DNA of 64,000 nucleotides from Eriocheir sinensis (GCF_024679095.1 NC_066522.1:15520829-15584828); one strand, 5' to 3'. Shown: positions 1 through 10,320, numbered from the stretch's first letter. The notes: generated by a model not told the origin, from the sequence alone. Made by a program: numbers and translations.

Positions 1-960
1 ATAGCTGAAGGAGGCGGTGCAGGAGGCGGGGAAGGAGGAGGAGGAGGAGTAAGAGGAAGTTGTGAAGGTACAGAAGCCGGAAAGAAGGAGAAAGAAAAGG
101 GAAAGGAGGAGAAAGAGGAGGAAGGTGTAGAGATAGAGAAGGTGGAAGGAGGAGGAGGAGGAGGAGGAGGAGGAAGAGAAAGTTGTGAAGGTAGAGAAGC
201 CAGAAAGGAGGAGAAAGAAAAGGGATTGAAGGAGAAAGAGGAGGAAGGTGTAGAGATAAAGAAGGTGAAAGGAGGAGGAGGAGGAGGAGGAGGAGGAGGT
301 GTAAGGGGGGAGTAAGAATTTGGGGAAGTAGAGAAGGAGAAAGTATGAGGAGGAGGAGAAAGAGGAGGAGGGAAATAAGGTGAAGTAAGTAACATAAGGA
401 AAAGAAGGAGGAGGAGGGAGAGGAAGTAGAAGAGAAAGAAAGGAGGATAAAGAAGGAGGTGGAGAAGAAAGTTTTAAGAGGTAGAGGCGGAAGAGAAGGT
501 GCAAGAAGAAAAAAAGGAGGAAGAGGAAGAGGAGGAGAGAGAAGAAAATGGAGATAAATGAAGAGGAAGAGAACTTTGTGAGGAGTTGAAAGTAAGTAAA
601 TGAAGAAGAAAGTTTATTAGAAGAAAAAGTAAAACGAAATCAAAGTATTATAAAGATCAGTTAGTAAAGGAGATGGAGAAAGAAAGAAGAGGAGGAGGAG
701 GAACAGGAAGAGAAACAACAATAAAAAAGATAGTGGAGGGAAAAAGCAGGAGGAGAGAAGAAAAAAGGAAGACGAAGGGGGAGTAGACAAGGGAGATAAA
801 TAAAAGAGAAAGGGAATAACAAAAAAAAGGAAGATTGAAAAGAAAAGAAAGACCGGCAATTTATGGAGGAGGAGGAGGGGGAGGAAGAGGGGAGAGAACG
901 AAAAAAACAGAATAAGGAAAAAAGAAAGTGAAGGAGAAAGAAAGAAAGAAGAAAATAATG
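1..960. repeat. Purine-rich (GGA/GAA/GAAA) block
   Basis: The plus strand is almost entirely A and G for about 960 bases, made of irregular GGA, GAA and GAAA runs. No believable gene is present: the reading frames are low-complexity Glu/Lys/Arg or, on the other strand, Ser/Phe/Leu/Pro. It is the first of many one-sided purine blocks in the window. Confidence 0.9.
57..303. repeat. Tandem duplication, 123-bp unit, 2 copies
   Basis: The motif GTTGTGAAGGTA recurs 123 bp apart (about 59 and 182). The following bases match closely, including GGTGTAGAGATA and the terminal (GGA)n run. The two copies look roughly nine-tenths identical, so this is a local duplication inside the purine block and not simple-sequence noise. 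Confidence 0.85.
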
Positions 961-1019
961 GTGTGGAAGAAAAGAGAAGAAAAAAACAATGTATGAGATT
1001 TTGTGGTTTGAAGATTTTT

Positions 1020-1665
1020 AAGCCTTTTTTTTTGCTTCAGTTTTTACCTTTTTCTTCTTTGATTTCTTTCTTTTTCTCTTTCTTTATTATATTCTTTCTT
1101 TCATTACTTATTTCTTCTTCTTTCTTCACCTTCTTTGATTTTCTTCTTCTTCATATTATTTTTTTATTATCTCTCTTTACCTCTTTCTTTTAATCTTTCT
1201 CCTTCCTCCATCTTTCCTCCCCTTCATCTGTCATTTCTCTTCCTACTTTTTTTATATTATCCATTTCTCTACCTTTTCTTCCTTTCTTTTCTTTTTTCTC
1301 CTTTTTCATAATCTTTAGCTTTGTTTTGTACCTCCTCCTCCTCCTCCTCCTTTATCCCTTTCTTTTTTTCTTCTTTTTTATCATCACCTTTCTTTCCTCC
1401 ATTCCATCTGTCGTTTTTCTTTGCTTCTTATTCATTTATCATCCATTTTGCCACCATTTCTTCTTCTTCGATTTCCTTCTTCCCCTTCATCGTCTTTTCT
1501 CATACCTCCTCCTCCTGTTTTTCTTTATATATCTTCCTTTTCTTCTACGTCATCCTTAATCATATCTCCCTTTTCTTCTTCTTCATCTTTCTTAACTTCT
1601 TTCCATCTATCGTTTATCTTTGCTGTTCCTTTTTTTATCTTTCTATTCTTTATCAATCACTATAA
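1020..1665. repeat. Pyrimidine-rich (TTC/CTT/TTTC) block
   Basis: The base bias flips: the plus strand is now almost all C and T. It contains a (CTC)n run near 1331-1352 and irregular TTC/TTTC. The open frames across it encode only Ser/Phe/Leu and are compositional artefacts. Confidence 0.9.
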
Positions 1666-1725
1666 GATGAAAACAGCTTCTCTCCGGCTTAGCATAGGTC
1701 ACGTTAACCAAGTCTCCTTCCAATG

Positions 1726-1821
<96 letters not shown>
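1726..1821. repeat. (CA)n microsatellite with CACG interruptions
   Basis: About 96 bp of CA repeat, interrupted near 1753-1768 by CACG variants. It separates the pyrimidine block from a short GC-richer unique piece (1830-1960). Confidence 0.97.
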
Positions 1822-1824
<3 letters not shown>

Positions 1825-2649
1825 TAAGTCGTTCGTACATGTAAGAAAACGTTGGTCAAGATTCTGTTCCCTTCAGGCGACGGAGAGAAAACGAATAGCT
1901 TTGATCTGCCGACTCAGTGTTACCAAGTCCCCCACGCCTCGCCACCACCACCCCATTAGCAAGGGAGAAAAGGGGGGCAGGAAATGGAAAGAAAGAGAGG
2001 GAGAGAGAGAGGGAGAAAAATACGAAAGACGGATAGTAGTAGAAGATTAACGATGAAGGAGGAGGAGGAGGAGGAGGAGGGAGGAAAGTAGGAAGGAGGA
2101 GAAGAATGAGCAAAAGAGACGAGTGAGAGAAGTAGGAAGAAGAGGAGTTAGAAGATAGATAGTCGTGGCAGATTTAGGGGGAGGAGGAAGAGGAGAAGGA
2201 AGGGGAGATGGAGAGCGAGGGAGAAGAAAGAGGAAGAGATGAAAAAGCAAAATGTGAAAGGGGAACCAAAATAAAAAGTGAAAAAGGTGGATGAAAGAGA
2301 GAGAAAGAGAAAAGGGGAAGGGGAGGCGAGAGAAAGATATATAGTAGCTGGAATTTAGGAGGAGGAGGAGGAGGAGGAGGAAGGGAAAGAGGGATAGGAG
2401 GAAGGAAAGACGGAATAAGGATTGAAAGAGACGGGTGAGAGAAGGGAAAGAATGGAAGATAAATAGGAGTGAAAGCTTTAGGAGGAGGAAAAGAAGAAGA
2501 AAGAGGAGGAAGGGAAAGCAGAATAAGTGACACAAAAGAGAATAAAGCGCAGAGAGAAGAAAAGGAGGAGGAAGAAACTGACTAAGGAGTGAAAGAGAAG
2601 TGAGAGAAAAGTATGTAAGGAAGAGAAAGGAAAAGCAGAAAAGCAGAAA

Positions 2650-2877
2650 GAGAAGAAGAAAGAGAGGAAAAATAACCAAACTAAGGAATGAAAGAGAAGA
2701 AAAATGGAGGAGCATAGGATGTGAGAAATCAGAAATAAGAGAAGACAGGAAGTTATGAGAGGAAGAAAGAAGAAAGAGAGGAAAATAAACGAACTAAGGG
2801 GGGAAAGAGAAGGGAAGAGGAGGAGAAAAGAATGTCAGAAATCAGAAGTACGAGAAGACACGAAGTTATAATCCCTG
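2650..2877. repeat. Tandem duplication, 114-bp unit, 2 copies
   Basis: GAAATCAGAA begins at 2724 and again at 2838. Flanking words (AAGAGAGGAAAA, then AACTAAGG, then GAAGTTAT) follow in the same order in both copies. Confidence 0.82.
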
Positions 2878-3439
2878 TAATAGTAAAAGGAGGAGAAGGA
2901 GGAGAAAGAAGGAGGAGGTCGGCAGATAAGCAGGTAGGGAAGTTAGGCAGGTAGGGAGGCATATGGAAAGGGAGGGAGGCAGGTTAGGGAAGTTGCCGAG
3001 GATGAAGAGAGTCTTACAAAAGTTAATTTCCTACCTTTCCTCTTAGACTACGAGGTGTTGGGAGGTTGGGCTTACCTTGTGCATTAGCCAAAGTGACAGA
3101 TGGGGAACCGAGACAGACAGACAGAAGGAAAGTGGATGACATAGCGAAGTGAATGAAGATATCGAACTTGGAAATGCGATGAATGGAAAATGGAAAATGA
3201 AAGAAAAAAAAGAAGGAAAAAGTGAAAAATACAAAAAAATAAGGCCTGAATGAAGGAATAAGACAGGGACAGATGGAATGAAGGGAATTAAGGAAAGAAT
3301 GAAGAACAGCAGCGTATGAGGAAATAGGAGATAACGAAGTAAGGAAGGAACAATGAAGGAGAAGGGAAAAATGAGGAAAAAAGGAATGAAAATGCGTCTT
3401 AATAAGAAAGACAAGAATGATGAACACCACTGAAGGACG

Positions 3440-3745
3440 GATGTAAGGAAGAAAGGAGGGAAGGAAAGAAAGCTGGAAAGAAAGAAGGAAGGAAGAAAGG
3501 AAGGAAGGAAGGAAGGAAGAAAGGAAGGAGGGAATGAGGGAAGGAAGAAAGGAAGGAGGGTTGGAAAGAAAGAAAGCTGGAGAGGAAGAAGGAAGGAAGG
3601 AAGGAAGGAAGGAAGGAAGGAAGGAAAGAGAGCTGGAAAGAAAGCTGGAAAGAAAGAAGGAAGGAAGGAAGGAAGAAAAGGAAGGAAAAAAAGGAAGGAA
3701 GGAAGAAAGGAAGGAGGGTAGGAAGGAAGGAAGAAAGGAAGGATA
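3440..3745. repeat. (GGAA)n tract with GAAA/AGCTGG variants
   Basis: About 300 bp dominated by GGAA tetranucleotides, with recurrent GAAAGAAAGCTGGA interruptions near 3470, 3560 and 3630. This suggests a higher-order unit expanded from the tetranucleotide. The 183-311 residue minus-strand Pro/Ser/Phe frames are repeat translations, not genes. Confidence 0.93.
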
Positions 3746-3769
3746 GAGGAATTGAAATAAAAATAAAAA

Positions 3770-4150
3770 GAAAACCAGCAATACGATATGAAAGAAGGAA
3801 TATAACAGTGACATAAGAAAGTGGCTGAATGAAAGAATGATGGAGAACAGCAACGGAAGAAGAAAGAAAGGAGAAAGAGACATATAGAGGAAAAAAAGCA
3901 TTGCAATACGAAGTGAATGAAGAAATAAGACAGTGACATACAGAGTGCATTAAGAAAAAGTATGAAAAAGAACAGCAACGTATAGCAAGTTAAGAGATAG
4001 CGATGAAAGAAAAGAATAATAAATGGAGAGAGGAATAAAGAGAAGGAAGAAAGAGCAATACGAAATGAAGGAAGGATTTAAACAGTGACATAAGAAACGA
4101 ACGAAAGAAAGAATTAGGAAGACTAAAAACGTACAGTAAAGATTGGAAAT
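3770..4150. repeat. Tandem array, about 125-150-bp unit, 3 copies
   Basis: ACAGTGACATA recurs at 3805, 3930 and 4082, each time preceded by CAATACGA and a GAATGAAGGAA-like word. GAACAGCAACG recurs at about 3845 and 3970. A more diverged relative may extend upstream to about 3240 (GAACAGCAGCG near 3304). Confidence 0.8.
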
Positions 4151-4200
4151 AAGAAACAAAGGAAGGAAGGAAGGAAGGAGAAAGAGCAGTAAAAATACAT

Positions 4201-4500
4201 TAAAAAAAACGAAAAAAAACGACGCGGTGATTCAATAAGATGAATGCGTCTGAGTTGTAGGCAAGGGAAGTAAAATTGCTTGGCGGGTGAAGTGAAAAGG
4301 TAAACTCCGACCGACAGACAGACGGGCAGACAGATATATAGACAGACAAACGCAGACTCCGAGGCACCAGAGACAAAAGATCAAGGTTCATGATATACAA
4401 ACAAATAAGTCAAAGCGACGTATCTAAGAATGAAACGAGGAAGACGAGAGAGAGAAAGAGAGAGATAGAGCAGAATCAGCAGCATCTCAAAACGGCTCTA
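4201..4500. other. Mixed sequence, nothing recognised
   Basis: A transition region between purine and pyrimidine blocks. It contains short GACA/CAGA runs (4310-4345) and GAGA (4445-4470). No gene, RNA or element was recognised. Confidence 0.6.
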
Positions 4501-4509
4501 TTGAATTTG

Positions 4510-5115
4510 CAACGCCTCTTTTCTCTTTCTCTCTCGCGTCTCCTGCCTGTTTTCTCTCCCTCGCTTTCTTGTTTTTTTTTTTGTTATATCCTTGTCTCTT
4601 TCTTTCTATCTATCTATTTTTTTCTTTATTCCCACTACTAATCTACTATCTTTTCCTTGCTTTCTGTTTTTATCTTTCTATTTTCTTGTCTTTCTTTATC
4701 ATTTTTTTTTACGCTCAAACCAATCTACTTATTGCCTCTATTTGAAAGTGCCTGTCTATCTCTATATATGTATGTATGTATGTATGTATGAATTTATCTT
4801 CTTCATGTTTCTCCTTATAATTTTTGTCTGTCTTTCTGTCTGTCTGCGTCTGTGTCTGCTCATCTTTTTTTTTCTTGTCTGTTTTACTCTCTTTGTGTCT
4901 GTCTGTCTCTGTTTCTGTATATCTGATTTTCTTTTCGTTAGTCTTTATGCTTTTTTCTTTTTCTGTGTCTATGTTTCTTTTCTGCCTGTCTGTCTGTATA
5001 TCCCTTTCTCAGAGGCAGTGTTGTCTTTCATATTTTTGGACGATTTATGCAGTTTTATATTATTGTTTTTTTTTTTTTTTGCTTTTTTATCAGTTTTTGC
5101 TTTCTCTCGCTTTGC
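4510..5115. repeat. Pyrimidine/T-rich block with TATG and TGTC runs
   Basis: C/T-rich plus strand with a short (TATG)n at 4766-4791 and scattered TGTCTG words. The open frames are Phe/Leu/Ser/Val/Cys-rich and reflect composition. Confidence 0.85.
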
Positions 5116-5206
5116 TGAAGGGTATGGAGTATTTATGAATCGTTAAGTTTACGAAATGGCAATGTTGAATAAAATAAATAAGTATAAAGAATATGCAAAA
5201 CTTATA

Positions 5207-5520
5207 CATATAACAAAAGAAGAACGGAAATAATGAGAAGAAAAAGAAAGAAGGAAAAATAAAAATAAATCGAAGGAGAAGGCGAAGAAAAATATGGATG
5301 GTAAAGCTGAGTGAATGAAAGATACAAAATAAATGAAGACCTAAAACTCACACAGCAAAACATATATAACAAAAGAAGAACGGAAATAAAGGGAAGAAAA
5401 AGAAAGAAGGAAAAATAAGAATAAATCGAAGGAGAAGGCGAAGAAAAAGATGATGGATGGTAAAGCTGAATGAACGAAAGAAACAAAATAAATGAAGACG
5501 TAAAACTCACACACCAAGAC
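5207..5520. repeat. Tandem duplication, 156-bp unit, 2 copies
   Basis: TAACAAAAGAAGAACGGAAA starts at 5211 and 5367. Long colinear matches continue (AATCGAAGGAGAAGGCGAAG, then GGATGGTAAAGCTGA, then AATAAATGAAGAC, then AAAACTCACACA). The copies are more than nine-tenths identical. The array abuts the retroposon copy that follows. Confidence 0.93.
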
Positions 5521-5615
5521 ATACAGTAGCAGTAAGTAGCGGGCTTTTTTTTTTCATTATTGTTTTCTTTTTTTTTTACGCCCTTAAACTGTCTCCTCTG
5601 CTGTAAAAAAAAAAA
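5521..5615 (+). mobile_element. A-tailed retroposon 3' fragment (family A)
   Basis: The plus strand reads AGTAGCGGGCTTTTTTT, a T-rich spacer, then CGCCCTTAAACTGTCTCCTCTGCTGTA followed by an A run. Seven related copies occur in this window on both strands. In this orientation each ends at GCTGT followed by A, so it is interpreted as the 3' end of a retroposon (SINE or truncated LINE tail). The fragment is 5'-truncated. Confidence 0.75.
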
Positions 5616-5890
5616 CATGCAATACACAAACAACATCACGAACAACATAAAAAAAGAAGCCGATAACGACCCGTCTGAAAATAAAGGACATTAGATAAAA
5701 TATATGAAAGAGTAACACGAGGTCTGATAAAAAAAAACTCTGGTACAAAGAACTGATATTTTTAACGCCGCGTGAATCGGAAGGAAAGAACGACGGTGGA
5801 CCAAGGATTCTAATTTAATGGCTAATCAGGTATTTTAATGGTGCAAGTATATGAAGGATTTGATATTAATGATTGAAATAAGAGAAAAAG
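5616..5890. other. AT-rich unique sequence
   Basis: Mixed sequence with no recognisable gene or repeat, between a retroposon tail and a GGA tract. Confidence 0.6.
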
Positions 5891-5894
5891 GTAT

Positions 5895-6215
5895 AAGGAG
5901 GAGGAGGAGGAGGAGGAGGAGGAGGAAGTAGAAGACGAAGGAGAATAAAAAGAAGAAAAAAAGAGGAAAAAGAACGAGAAGAAGAAAAGAACGAAAAAGG
6001 AAGAAAAAAGAAAGATTAAGAAAAAGAAAAGAAAAGAAAACGAAGAAGAAAATAAAAGCGAAAAGGAGGAGATATTCATAATGGAACAGGAGGTGAAAGA
6101 CGAGGAACAAACATAACTAGGCAGAGGAAAAGAAGATAAAACAGAAGAAAAAGGAGAAAGAGTCGGAATAAAATAAGAAGTTGAAGAAGAAGAAGAAGAA
6201 GAAGAAGGAAGCGGC
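5895..6215. repeat. GGA run and GAA-rich purine block
   Basis: An uninterrupted (GGA)n at about 5897-5930 is followed by irregular GAAAA/GAAG sequence and a (GAA)n at about 6180-6208. Confidence 0.9.
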
Positions 6216-6232
6216 AGAGAAGTATGGGGAAA

Positions 6233-6296
6233 TACCACCACCACCACCACAGCCACCACCACCACCATCACCACATCATCATCATCACCACCATCA
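6233..6296. repeat. (CCA)n/(CAT)n microsatellite
   Basis: A CCA triplet array grading into CAT. Frames through it encode poly-Val or poly-His and are not genes. Confidence 0.92.
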
Positions 6297-6454
6297 GCCG
6301 CAGCCGTCTTGATTTAAATAAGAAATGTGTTTGGGAGAAGAAGGGAAAGGGGGGGGGGTGAGTAACGAAGGAGGGCCGGTGTTTTTATATTCAAATCGCC
6401 TGCTTGCAGACTCGGTAAGGGAGCTCATTTTTTTCTATTATCTTGCCTCGCTCC

Positions 6455-6620
6455 CTCTCCCTCCCCCTCCCCCTCCCCCCCTGTCCCTTGCCTAACGCCT
6501 TTTACTGAGTGTGTGCTGCATAATGTGTGTGTGTGGGGGGGGGGGAGAGGGGAAGGGCTGAAGGGGGGGCTGTTTATGTGGGGGTGGGGTGGGCGTCTTC
6601 CGTGGGGGGGGGGGTAGACT
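6455..6620. repeat. C-run then G-run tract
   Basis: Runs of C at 6455-6482 and several G runs of 6-10 bases between 6535 and 6616. The G runs could form G-quadruplexes on the plus strand. Confidence 0.8.
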
Positions 6621-6635
6621 TTGTGTGTGTGTGTG

Positions 6636-6671
<36 letters not shown>
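6621..6671. repeat. (GT)n microsatellite
   Basis: About 50 bp of GT repeat with one GC interruption near 6641. Confidence 0.96.
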
Positions 6672-6673
<2 letters not shown>

Positions 6674-6743
6674 CAAATTTTCGCTTCCTCTACTCCTGTA
6701 CTTTATTTTTTTTCTTTTCCATTCATCTTCCCTTCCTCTTTCT

Positions 6744-6783
6744 GCTCCTCCTCCTCCTCCTCCTCCTCCTCCTCCTCCTCTTC
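6744..6783. repeat. (CTC)n microsatellite
   Basis: About 12 uninterrupted CTC triplets inside a pyrimidine-rich stretch. Confidence 0.95.
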
Positions 6784-6829
6784 CATCACCTCTCCATTGC
6801 GAATCTCCTACATCCCCCCTCCTCCTCCT

Positions 6830-7165
6830 CCACCATTTTCCATTTCCTCTCCACTCTTCACTCCATCACTTTCTCTATTCTACCCACCACCACCACCACC
6901 ACCACCCTTTCTTTCATTCCTCCCATCATCTCCCATCACTTACCTCACCCTTCCGCCCCTCCCCAACTCCTCTCCCCCCCTCTCTCTCTCTCTCCCCCAC
7001 TTTTCCTTTCCATTTTTTTTTCTCCTACCTTCTGTTCGTATTCCTTTCACTTTCACTAGCAGTAACAGGATCACTAAATTTTTACATACTCTCTCTTTCT
7101 CTTTTTCCCTACGCTTTATGTTTTCACTTACTGCCTTCATCCACTCCCTTCCTATCTCCCTTCCT
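6830..7165. repeat. Dispersed duplicate segment, copy 1 (partner at 7870-8190)
   Basis: Ordered matches to 7870-8190 include CCATTTCCTCTCCA-like words, (CAC)n, CTTTCNTTCCTCCCATCATC, CAATCACTTACCTC, a (TC)n run, TCCGTATCCCTTTC-like words, GCAGTAACNGGATCAC and TTTTCACTTAC. The two copies are about 1.04 kb apart in direct orientation and diverged. Neither carries a convincing reading frame, so this is a non-coding segmental duplicate or a pair of copies of an unnamed repeat. Confidence 0.8.
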
Positions 7166-7187
7166 TCCTCTCCTCCTGTCTGTGTTC

Positions 7188-7243
7188 GATCCGTCCGTGC
7201 GTCCGTTCCTCCGTCCGTGCGTCCGTCTCTCCGTCCGTCCATT
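7188..7243. repeat. (CGTC)n-type minisatellite
   Basis: TCCGTCCG/TGCGTCCG tetranucleotide-derived repeats over about 55 bp. Confidence 0.85.
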
Positions 7244-7760
7244 CATCCCACGCCCCCAAAACGGAATATAGAACGGTTCATCTCGCCCCGAAACCTAGAG
7301 TCAAAGAGATTCCGATCCTTTCCTATACCAGAACGGCCGAAGGGGTGTTGCTTTTGCTTCTGGTGTTGGGTCGGTGCTTCGAAGCTTGCTGGAATAACTT
7401 TGAACTCTGGGACATGCCTGCAAGAAGATGAGTAGCCTTGACGCGTCGCCAGCACCCCGGTATGCGTTCCACCGCCTCCTCCTCCTCCTCCAGGCACTTC
7501 AGTCGCGCATTTCACCTCCGCTTGAAGCCAAAACCTCCCCTGAATTTCCAGCCCTCGGGGAAGGTATACAGGAGCAGTGATTTAAAGGAGATCACCGGCC
7601 AAATGGATCTCGTTGGAGGCACAGAAAACGTACACATACACGCACACAAACATACACTCCCCCACCCCATACACACACATACACGCACACGCACACACAG
7701 AGGCTTTTAACTACCGCTGAAAACTACGTGAGAATTGATGTAATGGAGTTTATTTTTCAG
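7244..7760. other. GC-richer unique sequence
   Basis: Non-repetitive apart from a (CTC)n at 7470-7490 and a broken (CA)n at 7628-7698. The open frames on both strands (such as 7243-7515 minus) are Gly- or Thr/His-rich where they cross repeats, and no domain is recognisable. Confidence 0.55.
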
Positions 7761-7869
7761 CTTGCGTTTACTTGTTAATCGCCCGGCCTAAAGAGGACAA
7801 GGTTAACGGTTCTCTTGTTTCCTTTTTCCTTTCCCTTTTTCCTCTTCCTTTTCTTTCTCCTCCTCCTCC

Positions 7870-8195
7870 TCCTCCTCTCCACTTTTCATATCCTCTCCAT
7901 TCCTCACTCTTATCACCTTCACTATTCTCCCTATCACCTCCACCACCATCACCACCATTTCTTTCCTTCCTCCCATCATCACCAATCACTTACCTCTCTC
8001 TTCCACCCCTTTCGAGTCCTCTCTTTCACTCTCTCTCTCTCTCACTCTTATCCTCTCCCTTTTATTATTCCTTCCTCCTGTCCGTATCCCTTTCTCCTTC
8101 ACCTGCAGTAACTGGATCACCAAATTCTTATACGCTTTCACTGTGCTTCACGTTTTCACTTACTTCATACTTTCGTTCACTTCTTCCACTCGACA
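7870..8195. repeat. Dispersed duplicate segment, copy 2 (partner at 6830-7165)
   Basis: Colinear with copy 1 through the CCCATCATC, CAATCACTTACCTC and GCAGTAACTGGATCACCAAATTC words, but with different lengths of the internal (CAC)n and (TC)n tracts. It lies in a pyrimidine-rich block beginning near 7810. Confidence 0.8.
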
Positions 8196-8224
8196 ACGAA
8201 GAGATAGGCAGTTGTTATGGCTGA

Positions 8225-8440
8225 AGTACTAATACACTAACGCTCTAAGCCGTCCTGGATCGTGAAGGGGATGTTACCGTAGCCTACAACGAACAACAAA
8301 GACCTACTGTTATGAAGACGCGAGGTTAGGCAGTATAAAGAACGCTCTTGTGCCAGTACCAGCGATGACGAAAGTGTAAGAGAAAGCTGCGTTGTGAGCT
8401 CTAGATTCAAGGATCAAAAATGAGCTCTGGGAGGGCAGCA
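8225..8440. other. Unique sequence, nothing recognised
   Basis: Balanced base composition with no repeat and no supported gene. Confidence 0.55.
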
Positions 8441-8490
8441 TGAGCCAATGCAAGATGGCGCCACTATAAACACTCGCCTGCGCCAGAACG
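8440..8490 (+). promoter_or_regulatory. Promoter-like patch: CCAAT, AAGATGGCG, TATAAA
   Basis: Within about 30 bp the plus strand shows GCCAATGC, AAGATGGCGCCA (matching the core of the animal YY1/Pho site AAGATGGC) and CTATAAACA. It could be the promoter of a small gene, but it sits beside a retroposon copy and may be part of a composite repeat. No convincing transcript follows. Confidence 0.3.
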
Positions 8491-8494
8491 GGCT

Positions 8495-8568
8495 GGGCCG
8501 ACCATCAGGACCCACCGGAATGAAGCCTTGGACCGACCATCAGGATCCACCGGGAAGAAGCCTACCGG
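8495..8568. repeat. Tandem duplication, 35-bp unit, 2 copies
   Basis: CCGACCATCAGGA occurs at 8498 and 8533, followed in both by YCCACCGG and AAGCCT. It directly precedes an A run (8587-8608). Confidence 0.85.
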
Positions 8569-8629
8569 CGCAATAGGCAGCAATGTAAAAAAAAAAAAAA
8601 AAAAAAAAAGTGGCATAGGCAGAGGTTGG

Positions 8630-8790
8630 TAATTTTTTTTTTTTACAGCAAAGGAGAGTCCAAGGGCGTTAAAAAAATAATGAAGAAAAAGCCCGCTATT
8701 TACTGCTTCTGAGTAGAGAACAGGAGTGGCCAAAAAGAGAGATCAATTTCGGGAGGAGAGGTGTCCTGATACCCTCTGGAATACTGGAAC
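8630..8790 (-). mobile_element. A-tailed retroposon copy (family A), longer
   Basis: Read on the minus strand this is one of the longest copies here: CCCGAAATTGATCTCTC, TTGGCCACTCCTG, an AGTAAATAGCGGGC core, GCCCTTGGACTCTCC, then TTTGCTGTA and an A run. It defines internal landmarks shared with the copies at 13845-14030 and 21907-21985. No target-site duplication could be seen with confidence. Confidence 0.78.
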
Positions 8791-8811
8791 TCGTTGCTCT
8801 GGTGACTAAAA

Positions 8812-8920
8812 GGAAAGGATAGTAACGAATGGGATAGTATGGTAATAGTGTAGAATATAACAGGATAGTATAATAATAGATAGGAATAGGATTGTAAGGA
8901 TAGGAAGAATAGTAACCTAG
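8812..8920. repeat. Degenerate GGATAGTA minisatellite
   Basis: Repeated GGATAGTA/GGATAGGAA words over about 105 bp on the plus strand. Confidence 0.8.
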
Positions 8921-9097
8921 TGCGTGTGGAAGAATAAAAAAAAATATACCCGTCCTATTTTTCCCGTCTATTTCTAGTCCTCCCTTTCGCTCCCTGTGCT
9001 CCTTTTTTCTGCTTCCTCTTCCTCCTTCACTCACGCTTGTATTTACCTCGATCTCTATTCTCAGCCTCTCTTGACCTTTATCTTTCTTTGTTTTTCT

Positions 9098-9151
<54 letters not shown>
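9098..9151. repeat. (GT)n microsatellite
   Basis: About 26 GT dinucleotides. Frames through it are poly-Cys/Val or poly-Thr/His and are rejected. Confidence 0.97.
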
Positions 9152-9152
<1 letters not shown>

Positions 9153-9244
9153 ACTGTCTGTTTGTATACCTGTTTTTCTCTTTTATCTTGACTTGAGCTC
9201 CTTCGGTCGTGATCAAGTACTGCGAAATATCATTGTTATTACAG

Positions 9245-9303
9245 TGGTGGATGACATGCATCTGTTGGTTGACGTGACGGCAAGCTTCAGACGCGCCAGT
9301 TTT
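9245..9303 (+). CDS. Possible small exon (weak)
   Basis: A 59-bp open segment lies between an acceptor-like ATTGTTATTACAG and a donor-like GTAAGG. The open frame reads VDDMHLLVDVTASFRRASF. The composition looks protein-like, but the segment is short and no partner exons were found. No family was recognised. It may be chance. Confidence 0.15.
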
Positions 9304-9980
9304 GTAAGGTTTACAAAGCGCTTACCTGATACATGGAACGGTTCTGTGACAGTCTAGAAAGGGATTTGCGAAGCGATTGAGAAGCCGAAGACTGCCTTTG
9401 AAGTTGGTTTCTGGCAAATGTTACGATAAGAAAGGGACGGAGAGAGGGAGCCTGCCGTCGTCTATCAGAAGTTTGCGTCACGAAATGTCACAGCGTTCAG
9501 AGGTTGTTTCCCTCTGAAAACAGGTTAAAGCATCAATGTCAAACCTCAGAATGAAGTAACTCCCGTAAAGCTTTTTTCCAAGAAATGCTTAGATTGATGC
9601 TTGAGTATGCAGTCAGAAAATGTTTAGACAACTCTCCCAAACAGAAATTGAATAAAACGTGAGTGAATCAGTTTGTTTATTTTATAGATATTGTAACATT
9701 TTCATACAAATAAAAGAATGCTGGAAACAAAGAGCCAATTACGTATTTTTCAAGGAGGAAAGAGAATAGAATAAATCTGATTTGTTGAGTTCAAAGTTTA
9801 CATGACGCAGCAAGACGTCCAGGCCTCGAGGAACACGTGTACGATTGAATCTTGGCATTATTACCTTCGGGATACGGAAAGGAATGTCATTATGCGACTA
9901 TATCAACATCCCTCAATGAAATGGGGCTCAAAATTACTGTGAATGTTATTTATGATGACGACGAATCGAGTAAATTTCGA
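9304..9980. other. Unique sequence, nothing recognised
   Basis: Balanced composition and no tandem structure. No gene could be supported, and the frames are short. Confidence 0.6.
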
Positions 9981-9984
9981 GTTT

Positions 9985-10320
9985 CTCTCTCTCTCTCTCC
10001 TCCCCTCCCCCTTCACCTCCCTCCCTCCCTCCTTTCACACACTCTTTCCCATTCTCTTTCTTTTCACGGCTTTGTTAACGTCATATTACATCTTCCGTTA
10101 GCTCATTCCTGCCCCTCCTCCTCCCTCCTTTGTTCCTCTCAGCGCGTCCCTTCGAGACTCCCCCGCGGGCCGTATGACACAAGTAGTCCCATTCCAACGT
10201 GAAGGGAGCCAAGAGTTACCTCCACCAAGAGTCCACCTTATTGTCGGTAATCGCCCTTGCGTCAGACGGAGCCCTTAACCCCACCCCCACCACCCCACAC
10301 ACACACACACCCGAGCGCCC
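9985..10320. other. CT-rich then CpG-containing unique sequence
   Basis: A short (CT)n and C/T-rich stretch (9985-10060), then mixed sequence with several CpGs and a short (CA)n at 10297-10311. No gene was recognised. Confidence 0.6.

Larger units (their letters stand above)
1960..4200. repeat. Long purine-rich block with degenerate tandem structure
   Basis: About 2.2 kb of A/G-rich plus strand. Inside are diverged tandem repeats (related segments near 2160, 2343 and 2464, each ending in TTTAGGAGGAGGA or TTTAGGGGGAGGA), a clear 114-bp duplication, a GGAA tract and a three-copy array, listed separately. A short non-purine insert at 3030-3130 is unique sequence. Long minus-strand Ser/Phe/Leu/Pro frames here are artefacts. 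Confidence 0.88.

Noticed and set aside
3023..3978. Overlapping 183-311-residue minus-strand frames with PSFLPSFL repeats
   Set aside because: They are translations of the GGAA tetranucleotide tract in all three frames, which is a repeat artefact.
6385..6420. CTTGCAGACTC word resembling the LINE 3' tail at 36880
   Set aside because: Only about 11 bases match and no upstream reverse-transcriptase sequence is present.
6527..7435. 302-residue plus-strand frame
   Set aside because: It crosses G runs, (GT)n, (CTC)n and a pyrimidine block; the residues are Val/Cys, Ser and Pro stretches. Only the last about 50 residues are complex and they match no recognised domain.
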